Shown here: piece by piece, positions 20,774-29,526 of the stretch
Layout of the letters: each line of letters opens with the position of its first letter
Position numbering within the stretch: the stretch's first letter is position 1
DNA from: Enterobacter hormaechei subsp. xiangfangensis
GTDB lineage: Bacteria; Pseudomonadota; Gammaproteobacteria; Enterobacterales; Enterobacteriaceae
NCBI RefSeq assembly: GCF_001729785.1
Contig: NZ_CP017183.1
Coordinates: 4,216,001-4,280,000, forward strand
DNA: 64,000 nt
Direction of reading: 5' to 3'
Made by a program: the position numbers and the translations under genes
The notes under the pieces: generated by a model
Told to the model about the DNA's origin: nothing
The model's database searches: none
Seen by the model: only the letters and a program-made list of their open reading frames with translations

Positions 20774-21358
20774 TTACGCAGATTCCCGCGCTTCGCTCAC
20801 AACTTTGGCGAAGATGACGTTCAGGGCGGTCAAATCCCCCATCGCCCCGCTCTGGTTGGCGGCAGCCCAGTCGTCCGGGTCGATCCCCTGCCAGTTCAGC
20901 ACGTAGCCCGCATGAATAGCCAGTTGTTCAAAGAAGATCCGCTGGGCCACGCCATTACCGCTCATAAACGGATGTAGCATGTTGATTTCACAGTAGTAAT
21001 GACTGATTCTGTCTGTAAACTCTTCTTTCTGAAGGCCTACCAGATATTTATCACTTTCCAGCGAAGCCATCAGCTCATTACCCACTTTCTCGATGTACTC
21101 GAAATGGCAAAAAGGAATGTCGCCCTTGGAAATATCGGCGGTGCGCAGCTCGCCCGCGCCTTTCATTTCGTTGCGGAATAAATGGCGGTGAATAAGACAC
21201 AGATGGGGTAAACCCGGTGCGGAAGGCCCCAGTTCCAGCGTCTCGATATCGGGTTCAGCGGGCCCCTTACCTTTTTCAAGGAGGCAGCTGGCCTGAAAAT
21301 TGACACTACGTTGTTGCTCCCAGAGACGGGATTTTTGCTTGTCGGTGAGTTTTTTCAC
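20774..21358 (-). CDS. fic: YhfG-Fic fusion: Fic (AMPylation-type) domain with antitoxin-derived N-terminus
   Basis: This 194-residue frame starts at a GTG (21358) with an AGGGAGG ribosome binding site six bases upstream. Residues 1-28 (MKKLTDKQKSRLWEQQ, then SVNFQASCLLE) match the start of YhfG, the antitoxin encoded just upstream of fic in E. coli. From about residue 38 (IETLELGP) the sequence matches E. coli Fic from its residue ~46 onward. The first ~45 residues of Fic and the last ~27 of YhfG are therefore missing. The YhfG inhibitory motif SxxxE survives as Ser24...Glu28, followed by Lys instead of Gly/Asn. The Fic motif at 129-140 is HPFMSGNGVAQR, with Ser in place of the metal-binding Asp/Glu and Val in place of the phosphate-binding Arg. 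It lies between ppiA and pabA, the normal yhfG-fic position. Whether it is active, inhibited or decaying cannot be told from sequence. Confidence 0.85.
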   Translation of the reverse strand: MKKLTDKQKSRLWEQQRSVNFQASCLLEKGKGPAEPDIETLELGPSAPGLPHLCLIHRHLFRNEMKGAGELRTADISKGDIPFCHFEYIEKVGNELMASLESDKYLVGLQKEEFTDRISHYYCEINMLHPFMSGNGVAQRIFFEQLAIHAGYVLNWQGIDPDDWAAANQSGAMGDLTALNVIFAKVVSEARESA

Positions 21359-21463
21359 TACGCCTCCCTGAATAGTCCGTTTGCCACAAGTATAAGCAGC
21401 AAAACGCGCTTTCGCAGGGAGGGCGGAAAGACACGGGCAGGATATGCCCGTGTGGACGAACGA

Positions 21464-22045
<582 letters not shown>

Positions 22046-22178
22046 TTAACAAAGCGCAGTATAAAAAGCGAATGGCTTGATTCTAAAGAGCAGTATGAAC
22101 CCAGACCAGTCTTTTACCTAATTTTACCAAATTGAAACAATTATTACCGCGCAAACGATTGTTCACCCTGCAACGTAA

Positions 22179-22194
22179 TGTGATCTGCATCACG
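22179..22194. promoter_or_regulatory. CRP binding site between ppiA and tsgA
   Basis: The 16-bp core TGTGATCTGCATCACG matches the CRP consensus TGTGA-N6-TCACA at nine of ten fixed positions, and flanking bases extend the dyad (AACG...CGTT). It lies 143 bp from the ppiA start and 121 bp from the tsgA start. In E. coli ppiA is CRP/CytR controlled, so ppiA is the likelier target. Confidence 0.8.
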
Positions 22195-22314
22195 TTAAAA
22201 CCTGCAATTGTGCTCAAAATTTTCTGAAAAGATTTAATTAGATCACTTTCGCGACTAAAATCTGCCCGCTCAAACGCAGTCATTGCGTTTTTCTTTACTT
22301 TTAACAGGCCAGAC

Positions 22315-23499
22315 ATGACTAACAGCAATCGCATCAAGCTCACATGGATTAGCTTCTTCTCTTACGCCCTGACCGGCGCGTTGGTGATCGTCACCGGGAT
22401 GGTGATGGGAAATATCGCAGACTACTTCCAGCTGCCCGTTTCCAGCATGAGTAACACCTTCACCTTCCTGAACGCGGGGATCCTGATCTCTATTTTCCTT
22501 AATGCCTGGCTGATGGAAATCGTACCGCTGAAAACGCAGCTGCGTTTTGGCTTCGTGCTGATGGTTGCCGCCGTGGCGGGCCTGATGTTGAGCCACAGCA
22601 TCGCCCTCTTCTCTGCCGCCATGTTCGTACTGGGCCTGGTGAGCGGGATCACCATGTCGATCGGTACGTTTCTGATTACGCACATGTATGAAGGCCGCCA
22701 GCGCGGCGCGCGTCTGCTGTTCACCGACTCCTTCTTCAGCATGGCCGGGATGATTTTCCCGATGGTCGCCGCGTATCTTCTGGCGCGCAGCATTGAGTGG
22801 TACTGGGTATATGCCTGCATTGGTCTGGTCTATGTCGCGATCTTCATTCTCACCTTCGGCTGCGAGTTCCCGGTGCTGGGCAAAAAAGCGCAGACTACAT
22901 CCGAGCCGGTTGCGAAAGAAAAATGGGGTATCGGCGTACTGTTCCTCTCCATCGCCGCGCTGTGTTACATCCTCGGCCAGCTGGGCTTTATCTCCTGGGT
23001 TCCTGAGTATGCGAAAGGTCTGGGCATGAGCCTGAACGACGCGGGTAAACTGGTGAGCGATTTCTGGATGTCTTACATGTTCGGCATGTGGGCGTTTAGC
23101 TTTATCCTGCGCTTCTTCGACCTGCAACGGATCCTGACCGTTCTGGCGGGTCTGGCGACCGTGCTGATGTATCTGTTCATCAACGGTTCCCCGGAGCATA
23201 TGCCGTGGTTCATCCTGACCCTGGGCTTCTTCTCCAGCGCGATTTATACCTCGATCATCACCCTTGGCTCTCTTCAGACCAAAGTGGCCTCGCCAAAGCT
23301 GGTGAACTTCGTGCTGACCTGCGGCACCATCGGCACCATGCTGACCTTCGTGGTCACGGGCCCGATTGTTGCGCACAGCGGCCCGCTGGCGGCGCTGCAT
23401 ACCGCTAACGGTCTGTACGCCGTAGTGTTTATCATGTGCTTCGTGCTGGGCTTTGTGACCCGTCACCGTCAACACAACCCGGCAACAGCTACCCACTAA
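22315..23499 (+). CDS. tsgA: TsgA, MFS-family membrane protein
   Basis: This 394-residue protein has about 12 hydrophobic segments and an MFS-like layout, beginning with basic residues and [21 protein letters not shown]. It matches E. coli/Salmonella TsgA, named from growth on tellurite/selenite; the transported substrate is unknown. A stem-loop terminator follows the stop at once, separating it from the nirB control region. Confidence 0.94.
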   Translation: MTNSNRIKLTWISFFSYALTGALVIVTGMVMGNIADYFQLPVSSMSNTFTFLNAGILISIFLNAWLMEIVPLKTQLRFGFVLMVAAVAGLMLSHSIALFSAAMFVLGLVSGITMSIGTFLITHMYEGRQRGARLLFTDSFFSMAGMIFPMVAAYLLARSIEWYWVYACIGLVYVAIFILTFGCEFPVLGKKAQTTSEPVAKEKWGIGVLFLSIAALCYILGQLGFISWVPEYAKGLGMSLNDAGKLVSDFWMSYMFGMWAFSFILRFFDLQRILTVLAGLATVLMYLFINGSPEHMPWFILTLGFFSSAIYTSIITLGSLQTKVASPKLVNFVLTCGTIGTMLTFVVTGPIVAHSGPLAALHTANGLYAVVFIMCFVLGFVTRHRQHNPATATH

Positions 23500-23506
23500 T
23501 CGCCGT

Positions 23507-23535
23507 AACCCCTTTGCGTACTGCAAAGGGGTTTC
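23507..23535 (+). terminator. Intrinsic terminator after tsgA
   Basis: The arms AACCCCTTTGC and GCAAAGGGGTTT pair perfectly around GTACT. The symmetrical A/T flanks allow termination of tsgA just upstream of the nir promoter region. Confidence 0.88.
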
Positions 23536-23658
23536 CCCTGTGCTCACCCGCCCTGCCCGCCGATGGGTAAAAACCCCATTAATTTTGTGCGAAAAACGAA
23601 CAAGCACAAAAATCAAACAATATCCGTCACTTATAAAAATCCTGACAAATCATAGATA

Positions 23659-23674
23659 TACCCCCTAAGGGGTA
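23659..23674. promoter_or_regulatory. NarL/NarP 7-2-7 site of the nirB promoter
   Basis: TACCCCCTAAGGGGTA is an inverted pair of NarL/P heptamers with a two-base spacer; the right heptamer is a perfect match and the left has one mismatch. Its centre is exactly 28 bp upstream of the FNR box centre, the same geometry as the E. coli nirB promoter (-69.5 and -41.5). It implies nitrate/nitrite activation. Confidence 0.85.
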
Positions 23675-23687
23675 GGTGAAGGCGTAT

Positions 23688-23701
23688 TTGATTTGCATCA
23701 A
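23688..23701. promoter_or_regulatory. FNR box of the nirB promoter
   Basis: TTGATTTGCATCAA matches the FNR consensus TTGAT-N4-ATCAA at all ten fixed bases. With the site at -41.5 the transcript would start near 23736, and a TAAGGT -10 element lies at 23723-23728. This predicts anaerobic induction of nirBD-cysG. Confidence 0.9.
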
Positions 23702-23759
23702 TAAGTGCCCCTGCTGAATCGTTAAGGTAGGCAGTAATAGAAAAGAAATCGAGGCAAAA

Positions 23760-26303
23760 ATGAGCAAAGTCAGACTCGCTATCATCGGTAACGGCATGGT
23801 CGGCCACCGCTTTATTGAGGATCTTCTCGATAAAGCCGATGCTGAGCAGTTCGATATTACCGTGTTCTGTGAAGAACCCCGCAAGGCGTACGACCGTGTG
23901 CACTTGTCTTCTTACTTCTCTCACCATACCGCCGAAGAGCTCTCTCTGGTGCGTGAAGGGTTCTACGAGAAGCATGGCGTAAAAGTGCTGGTGGGCGAAC
24001 GCGCTATCACCATCAACCGTCAGGAGAAAGTAATCCACTCCAGCGCCGGACGTACGGTTTTTTACGATAAGCTGATCATGGCGACGGGCTCGTATCCGTG
24101 GATCCCGCCTATTAAAGGGTCGGAAACCCAGGATTGTTTCGTTTACCGTACCATTGAAGACCTCAACGCCATCGAATCCTGCGCACGTCGAAGCAAACGC
24201 GGCGCGGTTGTCGGCGGTGGTCTGCTGGGTCTGGAAGCGGCAGGCGCGCTGAAAAACCTCGGCGTTGAAACCCACGTTATCGAATTTGCCCCGATGCTGA
24301 TGGCCGAACAGCTCGACCACATGGGTGGCGATCAGCTGCGCCGTAAGATCGAAAGCATGGGCGTGAAAGTTCACACCAGCAAAAACACCAAAGAGATCGT
24401 TCAGGAAGGGACTGAAGCACGCAAAACCATGCGCTTTGCCGACGGCAGCGAGCTGGAAGTGGACTTCATCGTCTTCTCCACCGGTATCCGCCCGCGCGAC
24501 AAGCTGGCAACGCAATGCGGTCTGGCCGTCGCGCAGCGCGGTGGGATCATGATTAACGACACCTGCCAGACCTCCGACCCGGATATTTACGCCATCGGCG
24601 AATGCGCCAGCTGGAACAACCGCGTATTCGGCCTGGTCGCGCCTGGGTACAAAATGGCGCAGGTCGCCGTTGACCATATCCTCGGCAGCGAAAACGCCTT
24701 CACCGGCGCAGACATGAGCGCCAAGCTGAAGCTGCTGGGCGTGGACGTGGGCGGTATTGGCGATGCGCATGGTCGCACCCCGAACTCCCGCAGCTATGTT
24801 TATCTGGACGAAAGCAAAGAAGTCTACAAACGTCTTATCGTCAGCCAGGACAACAAAACCCTGCTCGGGGCGGTGCTGGTGGGCGACACCAGCGACTTCG
24901 GCAACCTGCTCCAGCTGGTGCTGAACGCCATTGAGCTGCCGGAAAACCCGGACGCGCTGATCCTCCCGGCGCACGCCTCCAGCGGTAAGCCGTCCATTGG
25001 CGTGGATAAACTGCCGGACAGCGCGCAAATCTGTTCCTGCTTCGACGTCACCAAAGGCATGCTGATCTCCGCCATTAACAAAGGCTGCCACACCGTTGCG
25101 GCGCTGAAGGCGGAAACCAAAGCCGGGACCGGCTGCGGCGGCTGTATCCCGCTGGTCACCCAGGTGCTGAACGCCGAGCTGGCAAAACAGGGCATTGAAG
25201 TGAACAACAACCTGTGCGAGCACTTCGCTTACTCTCGCCAGGAGCTGTACCACCTGATCCGCGTGGAGGGCATTAAGTCCTTTGACGAACTGCTGGAGAA
25301 ACACGGCCAGGGCTATGGCTGTGAAGTATGTAAGCCTACTGTTGGTTCGCTGCTTGCGTCCTGCTGGAACGAATATGTGCTCAAACCAGAACACACTCCG
25401 CTTCAGGACACCAACGATAACTTCCTGGCCAATATTCAGAAAGACGGGACTTACTCGGTGATCCCGCGTTCTGCCGGAGGGGAAATCACCCCGGAAGGGC
25501 TGGTCGCCGTGGGTCGTATCGCCCGTGAGTTTAACCTGTACACCAAAATCACCGGTTCCCAGCGTATCGGCCTGTTCGGCGCGCAGAAAGATGACCTGCC
25601 GGAAATCTGGCGTCAGCTGATTGAAGCGGGCTTCGAAACCGGCCACGCGTACGCCAAAGCGCTGCGCATGGCGAAAACCTGCGTGGGCAGCACCTGGTGC
25701 CGCTACGGCGTAGGCGACAGCGTGGGATTCGGCGTTGAGCTGGAAAACCGCTACAAAGGCATCCGTACCCCGCACAAAATGAAGTTCGGCGTCTCAGGAT
25801 GTACCCGTGAATGTGCAGAAGCGCAGGGTAAAGACGTGGGTATCATTGCCACCGAGAAAGGCTGGAACCTGTACGTGTGCGGCAACGGCGGGATGAAACC
25901 TCGCCACGCGGATCTGCTGGCCGCCGATCTCGATCGCGATACGCTGATCAAATACCTCGACCGCTTCATGATGTTCTACATCCGTACCGCCGATAAGCTG
26001 ACCCGTACCGCCTCCTGGCTCGATAACCTCGAGGGCGGCATCGACTACCTGAAGTCGGTCATTATCGACGACAAGCTGGGCCTGAATGAACAGCTGGAAT
26101 CCGAGATGACTCGCCTGCGCGAGGCGGTGATCTGCGAGTGGACCGAAACCGTGAACACGCCAGCGGCGCAGACGCGCTTCAAACACTTTATCAACAGCAC
26201 CCAGCGCGACCCGAACGTGCAGGTGGTGCCGGAGCGTGAACAGCATCGTCCAGCGACCCCGTATGAACGTATTCCGGTGATGCTGGTGGAGGAAAACGCA
26301 TGA
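23760..26303 (+). CDS. nirB: NirB, NADH-dependent nitrite reductase large subunit
   Basis: This 847-residue cytoplasmic enzyme reduces nitrite to ammonia with NADH. In order it shows an FAD-binding site (IGNGMVGHRFIEDL), an NADH-binding site (VGGGLLGLEAAGAL near residue 155), a BFD-like [2Fe-2S] region with CSCFDVTKG and GTGCGGC, and the sulfite/nitrite reductase ferredoxin-like and siroheme/[4Fe-4S] domain with SGCTRECAEA and CGNGG. The length equals E. coli NirB. It needs siroheme, made by CysG two genes downstream. The 3' end overlaps nirD (ATGA). Confidence 0.97.
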   Translation: MSKVRLAIIGNGMVGHRFIEDLLDKADAEQFDITVFCEEPRKAYDRVHLSSYFSHHTAEELSLVREGFYEKHGVKVLVGERAITINRQEKVIHSSAGRTVFYDKLIMATGSYPWIPPIKGSETQDCFVYRTIEDLNAIESCARRSKRGAVVGGGLLGLEAAGALKNLGVETHVIEFAPMLMAEQLDHMGGDQLRRKIESMGVKVHTSKNTKEIVQEGTEARKTMRFADGSELEVDFIVFSTGIRPRDKLATQCGLAVAQRGGIMINDTCQTSDPDIYAIGECASWNNRVFGLVAPGYKMAQVAVDHILGSENAFTGADMSAKLKLLGVDVGGIGDAHGRTPNSRSYVYLDESKEVYKRLIVSQDNKTLLGAVLVGDTSDFGNLLQLVLNAIELPENPDALILPAHASSGKPSIGVDKLPDSAQICSCFDVTKGMLISAINKGCHTVAALKAETKAGTGCGGCIPLVTQVLNAELAKQGIEVNNNLCEHFAYSRQELYHLIRVEGIKSFDELLEKHGQGYGCEVCKPTVGSLLASCWNEYVLKPEHTPLQDTNDNFLANIQKDGTYSVIPRSAGGEITPEGLVAVGRIAREFNLYTKITGSQRIGLFGAQKDDLPEIWRQLIEAGFETGHAYAKALRMAKTCVGSTWCRYGVGDSVGFGVELENRYKGIRTPHKMKFGVSGCTRECAEAQGKDVGIIATEKGWNLYVCGNGGMKPRHADLLAADLDRDTLIKYLDRFMMFYIRTADKLTRTASWLDNLEGGIDYLKSVIIDDKLGLNEQLESEMTRLREAVICEWTETVNTPAAQTRFKHFINSTQRDPNVQVVPEREQHRPATPYERIPVMLVEENA

Positions 26304-26626
26304 GCCAGTGGGTAAACATCTGCAATATTAACGACATTCTGCCAGCAACCGGCGTCTGTGCCCTGCTGGGCAACGAGCAGGTGGCGATTTTCCGTCCTCG
26401 CCACGATGAACAGGTCTATGCCATCAGCAATATCGACCCGTTCTTCGAGGCCAGCGTGCTCTCCCGCGGTCTGATTGCGGAGCACCAGGGCGAACTGTGG
26501 GTTGCCAGCCCGCTGAAAAAGCAGCGCTTCCGCTTAACCGACGGGCGCTGCATGGAAGATGAAAGCTTCTCGGTCAAACACTACGACGTCCGCGTGAAGG
26601 ACGGCAAGGTGCAGCTGAAAGGGTAA
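26300..26626 (+). CDS. nirD: NirD, nitrite reductase small subunit
   Basis: This 108-residue protein has a Rieske-like beta fold. The CxH pairs that bind the [2Fe-2S] cluster in true Rieske proteins are absent, as recalled for the NirD family. It partners NirB in the cytoplasmic NADH nitrite reductase. Its ATG overlaps the nirB stop by 4 bp. In E. coli nirC (a nitrite channel of the FocA family) follows; here the next gene is cysG, 134 bp on. Confidence 0.95.
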   Translation: MSQWVNICNINDILPATGVCALLGNEQVAIFRPRHDEQVYAISNIDPFFEASVLSRGLIAEHQGELWVASPLKKQRFRLTDGRCMEDESFSVKHYDVRVKDGKVQLKG

Positions 26627-26670
26627 CCCCTCGCCTTTTCAATAGGAAAGGCTTATGACCCCTTATGGGT

Positions 26671-26712
26671 AACGGCAGGAAAAACCGTATGTTCTGTACG
26701 ATTCCTGCTGTT
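26671..26712 (+). other. Hairpin in the nirD-cysG gap
   Basis: AACGGCAGGAA (26671-26681) pairs with TTCCTGCTGTT (26702-26712), with one G-U pair as RNA, and an inner CGTA/TACG helix closes the loop. No U run follows it, so it is not a clear terminator. It occupies the place where nirC would lie in E. coli. Role unknown; transcript processing or partial attenuation before cysG is possible. Confidence 0.5.
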
Positions 26713-26760
26713 ATCCTGACGTCAATTCTTCCCCCGCCATGAATGCTGTGAGGTAACGTC

Positions 26761-28134
26761 GTGGATCACCTGCCGATTTTTTGTCAATTACGCAACCGCG
26801 ACTGCCTGCTCGTGGGCGGCGGCGATGTGGCTGAACGCAAGGCGCGCCTGCTGTTAGAGGCGGGCGCCCGACTGACCGTTAACGCCCTCACCTTCGCCCC
26901 ACAGTTTGACGTCTGGGCGCAGGAAGGGATGCTCACCCAGGTGCAGGGCGAATTTGATGAATCCCTGCTGGATACCTGCTGGCTGACCATCGCCGCAACG
27001 GATAACGATGACGTTAACCAGCGCGTCAGCGACGCCTGCGAAGCGCGCCGCATCTTCTGTAACGTGGTGGATGCGCCGAAAGAGGCGAGCTTTATCATGC
27101 CGTCGATTATTGACCGTTCACCGCTGATGATTGCGGTGTCGTCCGGCGGGCGCTCGCCCGTTCTTGCTCGTCTGCTGCGGGAAAAACTGGAAGCCGTGCT
27201 GCCGCAGCATCTTGGCCAGATTGCCCAATACGCCGGGCTGCTGCGTTCCCGCGTGAAGCAAACCTTCGCAACCGTGGGCGAACGCCGTCGCTTCTGGGAA
27301 AAGTTCTTTGTCAATGACAGGCTGGCGCAGTCGCTGGCCAATCAGGACACCAAAGCCGTTGAAGAGACGACCGAACAGCTCCTGAGCGAGCCGCTGGATC
27401 ATCGCGGTGAAGTGGTACTGGTGGGCGCAGGTCCCGGCGATGCGGGCTTGCTGACGCTGAAGGGTCTCCAGCAGATCCAGCAGGCGGACATCGTGGTGTA
27501 TGACCGTCTGGTCTCTGATGACATCATGAATCTGGTACGCCGCGATGCTGACCGCGTGTTCGTCGGCAAACGGGCAGGTTATCACTGCGTACCGCAGGAG
27601 GAGATCAACCAGATCCTGCTGCGGGAAGCGCAGAAAGGTAAGCGTGTGGTGCGTCTGAAAGGGGGCGATCCCTTTATCTTTGGTCGCGGCGGCGAGGAGC
27701 TGGAAACTCTCTGCAACGCGGGCATTCCATTCTCCGTGGTGCCGGGTATTACGGCGGCATCCGGCTGTTCTGCCTATTCCGGCATTCCGTTAACCCATCG
27801 CGACTATGCCCAGAGCGTGCGCCTGGTGACGGGCCACCTGAAAACCGGCAGCGAGCTGGACTGGCATAATCTGGCCGCTGAAAAGCAGACGCTGGTCTTC
27901 TACATGGGGCTAAATCAGGCAGCCACGATTCAGGCGAAACTGCTGGAGCACGGCATGGAAGCAGATATGCCGGTCGCGCTGGTAGAAAACGGTACCGCCA
28001 TTACGCAGCGCGTGGTCGATGGCGTGCTGACGCAGCTGGGTGAGCTGGCGCAGCAGGTTGAAAGCCCGGCGCTGATCGTGGTGGGCCGCGTGGTAGCACT
28101 GCGTGAAAAACTGAACTGGTTCTCCAGCCACTAA
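26761..28134 (+). CDS. cysG: CysG, siroheme synthase
   Basis: This 457-residue trifunctional enzyme converts uroporphyrinogen III to siroheme. The N-terminal half (residues 1-~205) is the precorrin-2 dehydrogenase/ferrochelatase, with the NAD loop [10 protein letters not shown], Asp104 and Ser128 (AVSSGG, the serine phosphorylated in Salmonella CysG). The C-terminal half (~215-457) is the SAM uroporphyrinogen methyltransferase, with [17 protein letters not shown] and [16 protein letters not shown]. The start is GTG at 26761 with an upstream GAGG. It supplies the nitrite and sulfite reductases. A terminator follows 18 bp after the stop. Confidence 0.97.
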   Translation: MDHLPIFCQLRNRDCLLVGGGDVAERKARLLLEAGARLTVNALTFAPQFDVWAQEGMLTQVQGEFDESLLDTCWLTIAATDNDDVNQRVSDACEARRIFCNVVDAPKEASFIMPSIIDRSPLMIAVSSGGRSPVLARLLREKLEAVLPQHLGQIAQYAGLLRSRVKQTFATVGERRRFWEKFFVNDRLAQSLANQDTKAVEETTEQLLSEPLDHRGEVVLVGAGPGDAGLLTLKGLQQIQQADIVVYDRLVSDDIMNLVRRDADRVFVGKRAGYHCVPQEEINQILLREAQKGKRVVRLKGGDPFIFGRGGEELETLCNAGIPFSVVPGITAASGCSAYSGIPLTHRDYAQSVRLVTGHLKTGSELDWHNLAAEKQTLVFYMGLNQAATIQAKLLEHGMEADMPVALVENGTAITQRVVDGVLTQLGELAQQVESPALIVVGRVVALREKLNWFSSH

Positions 28135-28151
28135 CGCACAATCTCTCTCCC

Positions 28152-28184
28152 GGGAGTAGTCTTGAAGCGGACTACTCCCTTCTT
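28152..28184 (+). terminator. Intrinsic terminator after cysG
   Basis: GGGAGTAGTC pairs with GACTACTCCC around an eight-base loop, followed by a short T-rich TTCTT tract. It closes the nirBD-cysG unit before yhfL. Confidence 0.8.
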
Positions 28185-28278
28185 ACCTCAATCGATAACA
28201 TACCGCCCGCGTAATGGAACTTTTCCATTTATTCCCTCGTGTTACATCCAATTTTAGATTTTTAGACAAGGAATGCGT

Positions 28279-28449
28279 ATGTTCAAACTGGCAAAAGCTG
28301 CCGTTCTGGTCGGCCTGTTATCAACTCTGACGGCCTGCACCGGTCACGTTCAAAATACTAAAAATAATTGCAGCTACGATTACCTGCTGCATCCGGCGAT
28401 CTCCATTTCGAAGATCATCGGCGGTTGCGGCCCGGCGGCACAGCAGTAA
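28279..28449 (+). CDS. yhfL: YhfL, small lipoprotein
   Basis: This 56-residue protein begins MFKLAKAAVLVGLLSTLTAC, a signal peptide with a lipobox ending at Cys20 (LTAC), so it should be lipidated. The mature part contains NCSYDYLLHPAISISKIIGG and three more cysteines or near-conserved residues, closely matching E. coli YhfL, whose function is unknown. An AAGGA ribosome binding site stands upstream of the ATG. A strong bidirectional terminator follows. In E. coli K-12 the frl and php-yhfSTUVWXYZ genes lie between it and trpS; here trpS follows directly. Confidence 0.9.
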   Translation: MFKLAKAAVLVGLLSTLTACTGHVQNTKNNCSYDYLLHPAISISKIIGGCGPAAQQ

Positions 28450-28463
28450 GCGTTTTTCAGGCG

Positions 28464-28493
28464 TAAAAAAACCGGGGATGTCCCGGTTTTTTT
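28464..28493. terminator. Bidirectional terminator between yhfL and trpS
   Basis: A run of seven A, then CCGGGGA, TG, TCCCGG and a run of seven T forms a GC hairpin flanked by A and T tracts. It can end yhfL on the plus strand and trpS on the minus strand. Confidence 0.93.
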
Positions 28494-28521
28494 ATTGAGT
28501 CCGTATTTGTCGGGTGGCGGC

Positions 28522-29526
28522 TTAAGGTTTCGCCACAAACCCAATCGCCTCGTACACCGCTTTCAGGGTTTCGGAGGCGCGCGCGCTGGCTTTTTCTGCG
28601 CCCTCTTTCATCACTTTTTGCAGGAACGCTTCGTCGTTACGGTAACGGTGATAGCGCTCCTGCAACTCGGTCAGCATGCCGGAAACGGCGTCTGCCACTT
28701 CGCCTTTCAGGTGGCCGTACATCTTGCCTTCAAAGTGTTTTTCCAGCTCAGGGATGCTCTGTCCGGTCACACCGGAGAGAATGTCCAGCAGGTTGGATAC
28801 GCCCGCTTTGTTCTGCACGTCGTAGCGCACCACTGGCGGCTCATCGGAGTCGGTCACCGCACGCTTGAGCTTTTTCACCACCGATTTCGGATCTTCCAGC
28901 AGGCCGATAACGTTGTTGCGGTTATCGTCAGACTTGGACATCTTTTTGGTCGGCTCCAGCAGGGACATCACGCGCGCGCCGGATTTCGGAATAAACGGCT
29001 CAGGCACTTTGAACACGTCGCCGTAAAGCGCATTGAAGCGCTGGGCAATATCGCGGCTCAGCTCCAGGTGCTGCTTCTGGTCTTCACCCACCGGCACCTG
29101 GTTGGTCTGGTACAGCAGAATGTCGGCCGCCATCAGCACCGGATAGTCAAACAGACCGGCGTTGATGTTCTCAGAGTAGCGCGCAGACTTATCCTTGAAC
29201 TGGGTCATGCGGCTCAGCTCGCCGAAATAGGTGTAGCAGTTCAGCGCCCAGCCCAGCTGCGCGTGCTCTGGTACGTGAGACTGAACGAAAATGGTGCTCT
29301 TCTCTGGATCGATACCGCACGCCAGGTACAGCGCCAGCGTATCGAGCGTCGCCTTGCGCAGCTTCTCGGGATCCTGACGCGCGGTGATAGCATGCAAATC
29401 CACGATGCAGTAAATGCAGTGGTAGTCATCCTGCATGCTCACCCACTGACGTAACGCACCCATGTAGTTACCAATGGTCAGTTCACCTGAAGGCTGTGCG
29501 CCACTAAAAACGATGGGCTTAGTCAT
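28522..29526 (-). CDS. trpS: TrpS, tryptophanyl-tRNA synthetase
   Basis: This 334-residue class Ic aminoacyl-tRNA synthetase charges tRNA-Trp. The HIGH-type motif appears as TIGN (residues 17-20) in [18 protein letters not shown], and the KMSKS loop appears intact as KKMSKSDDN near residue 195. The length equals E. coli TrpS. The start overlaps the end of gph by 8 bp, so it is the distal gene of the aroKB-damX-dam-rpe-gph-trpS unit. Confidence 0.97.
   Translation of the reverse strand: MTKPIVFSGAQPSGELTIGNYMGALRQWVSMQDDYHCIYCIVDLHAITARQDPEKLRKATLDTLALYLACGIDPEKSTIFVQSHVPEHAQLGWALNCYTYFGELSRMTQFKDKSARYSENINAGLFDYPVLMAADILLYQTNQVPVGEDQKQHLELSRDIAQRFNALYGDVFKVPEPFIPKSGARVMSLLEPTKKMSKSDDNRNNVIGLLEDPKSVVKKLKRAVTDSDEPPVVRYDVQNKAGVSNLLDILSGVTGQSIPELEKHFEGKMYGHLKGEVADAVSGMLTELQERYHRYRNDEAFLQKVMKEGAEKASARASETLKAVYEAIGFVAKP

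Noticed and set aside
22270..23616. A 448-codon open frame antisense to tsgA
   Set aside because: The product is extremely rich in Gln, His, Arg and Glu, the reverse of membrane-protein codons, and overlaps both the tsgA terminator and its promoter.
23631..25775. A 714-codon open frame on the minus strand, antisense to nirB
   Set aside because: It is the mirror of a GC-rich, well-conserved gene; its protein has no family resemblance, is rich in His/Gln/Arg/Val as expected of an antisense frame, and has no ribosome binding site.
26656..26670. GACCCCTTATGGGTA between nirD and cysG, considered as a second NarL/P site
   Set aside because: The heptamers are separated by one base rather than two and the left one is imperfect; more likely chance.
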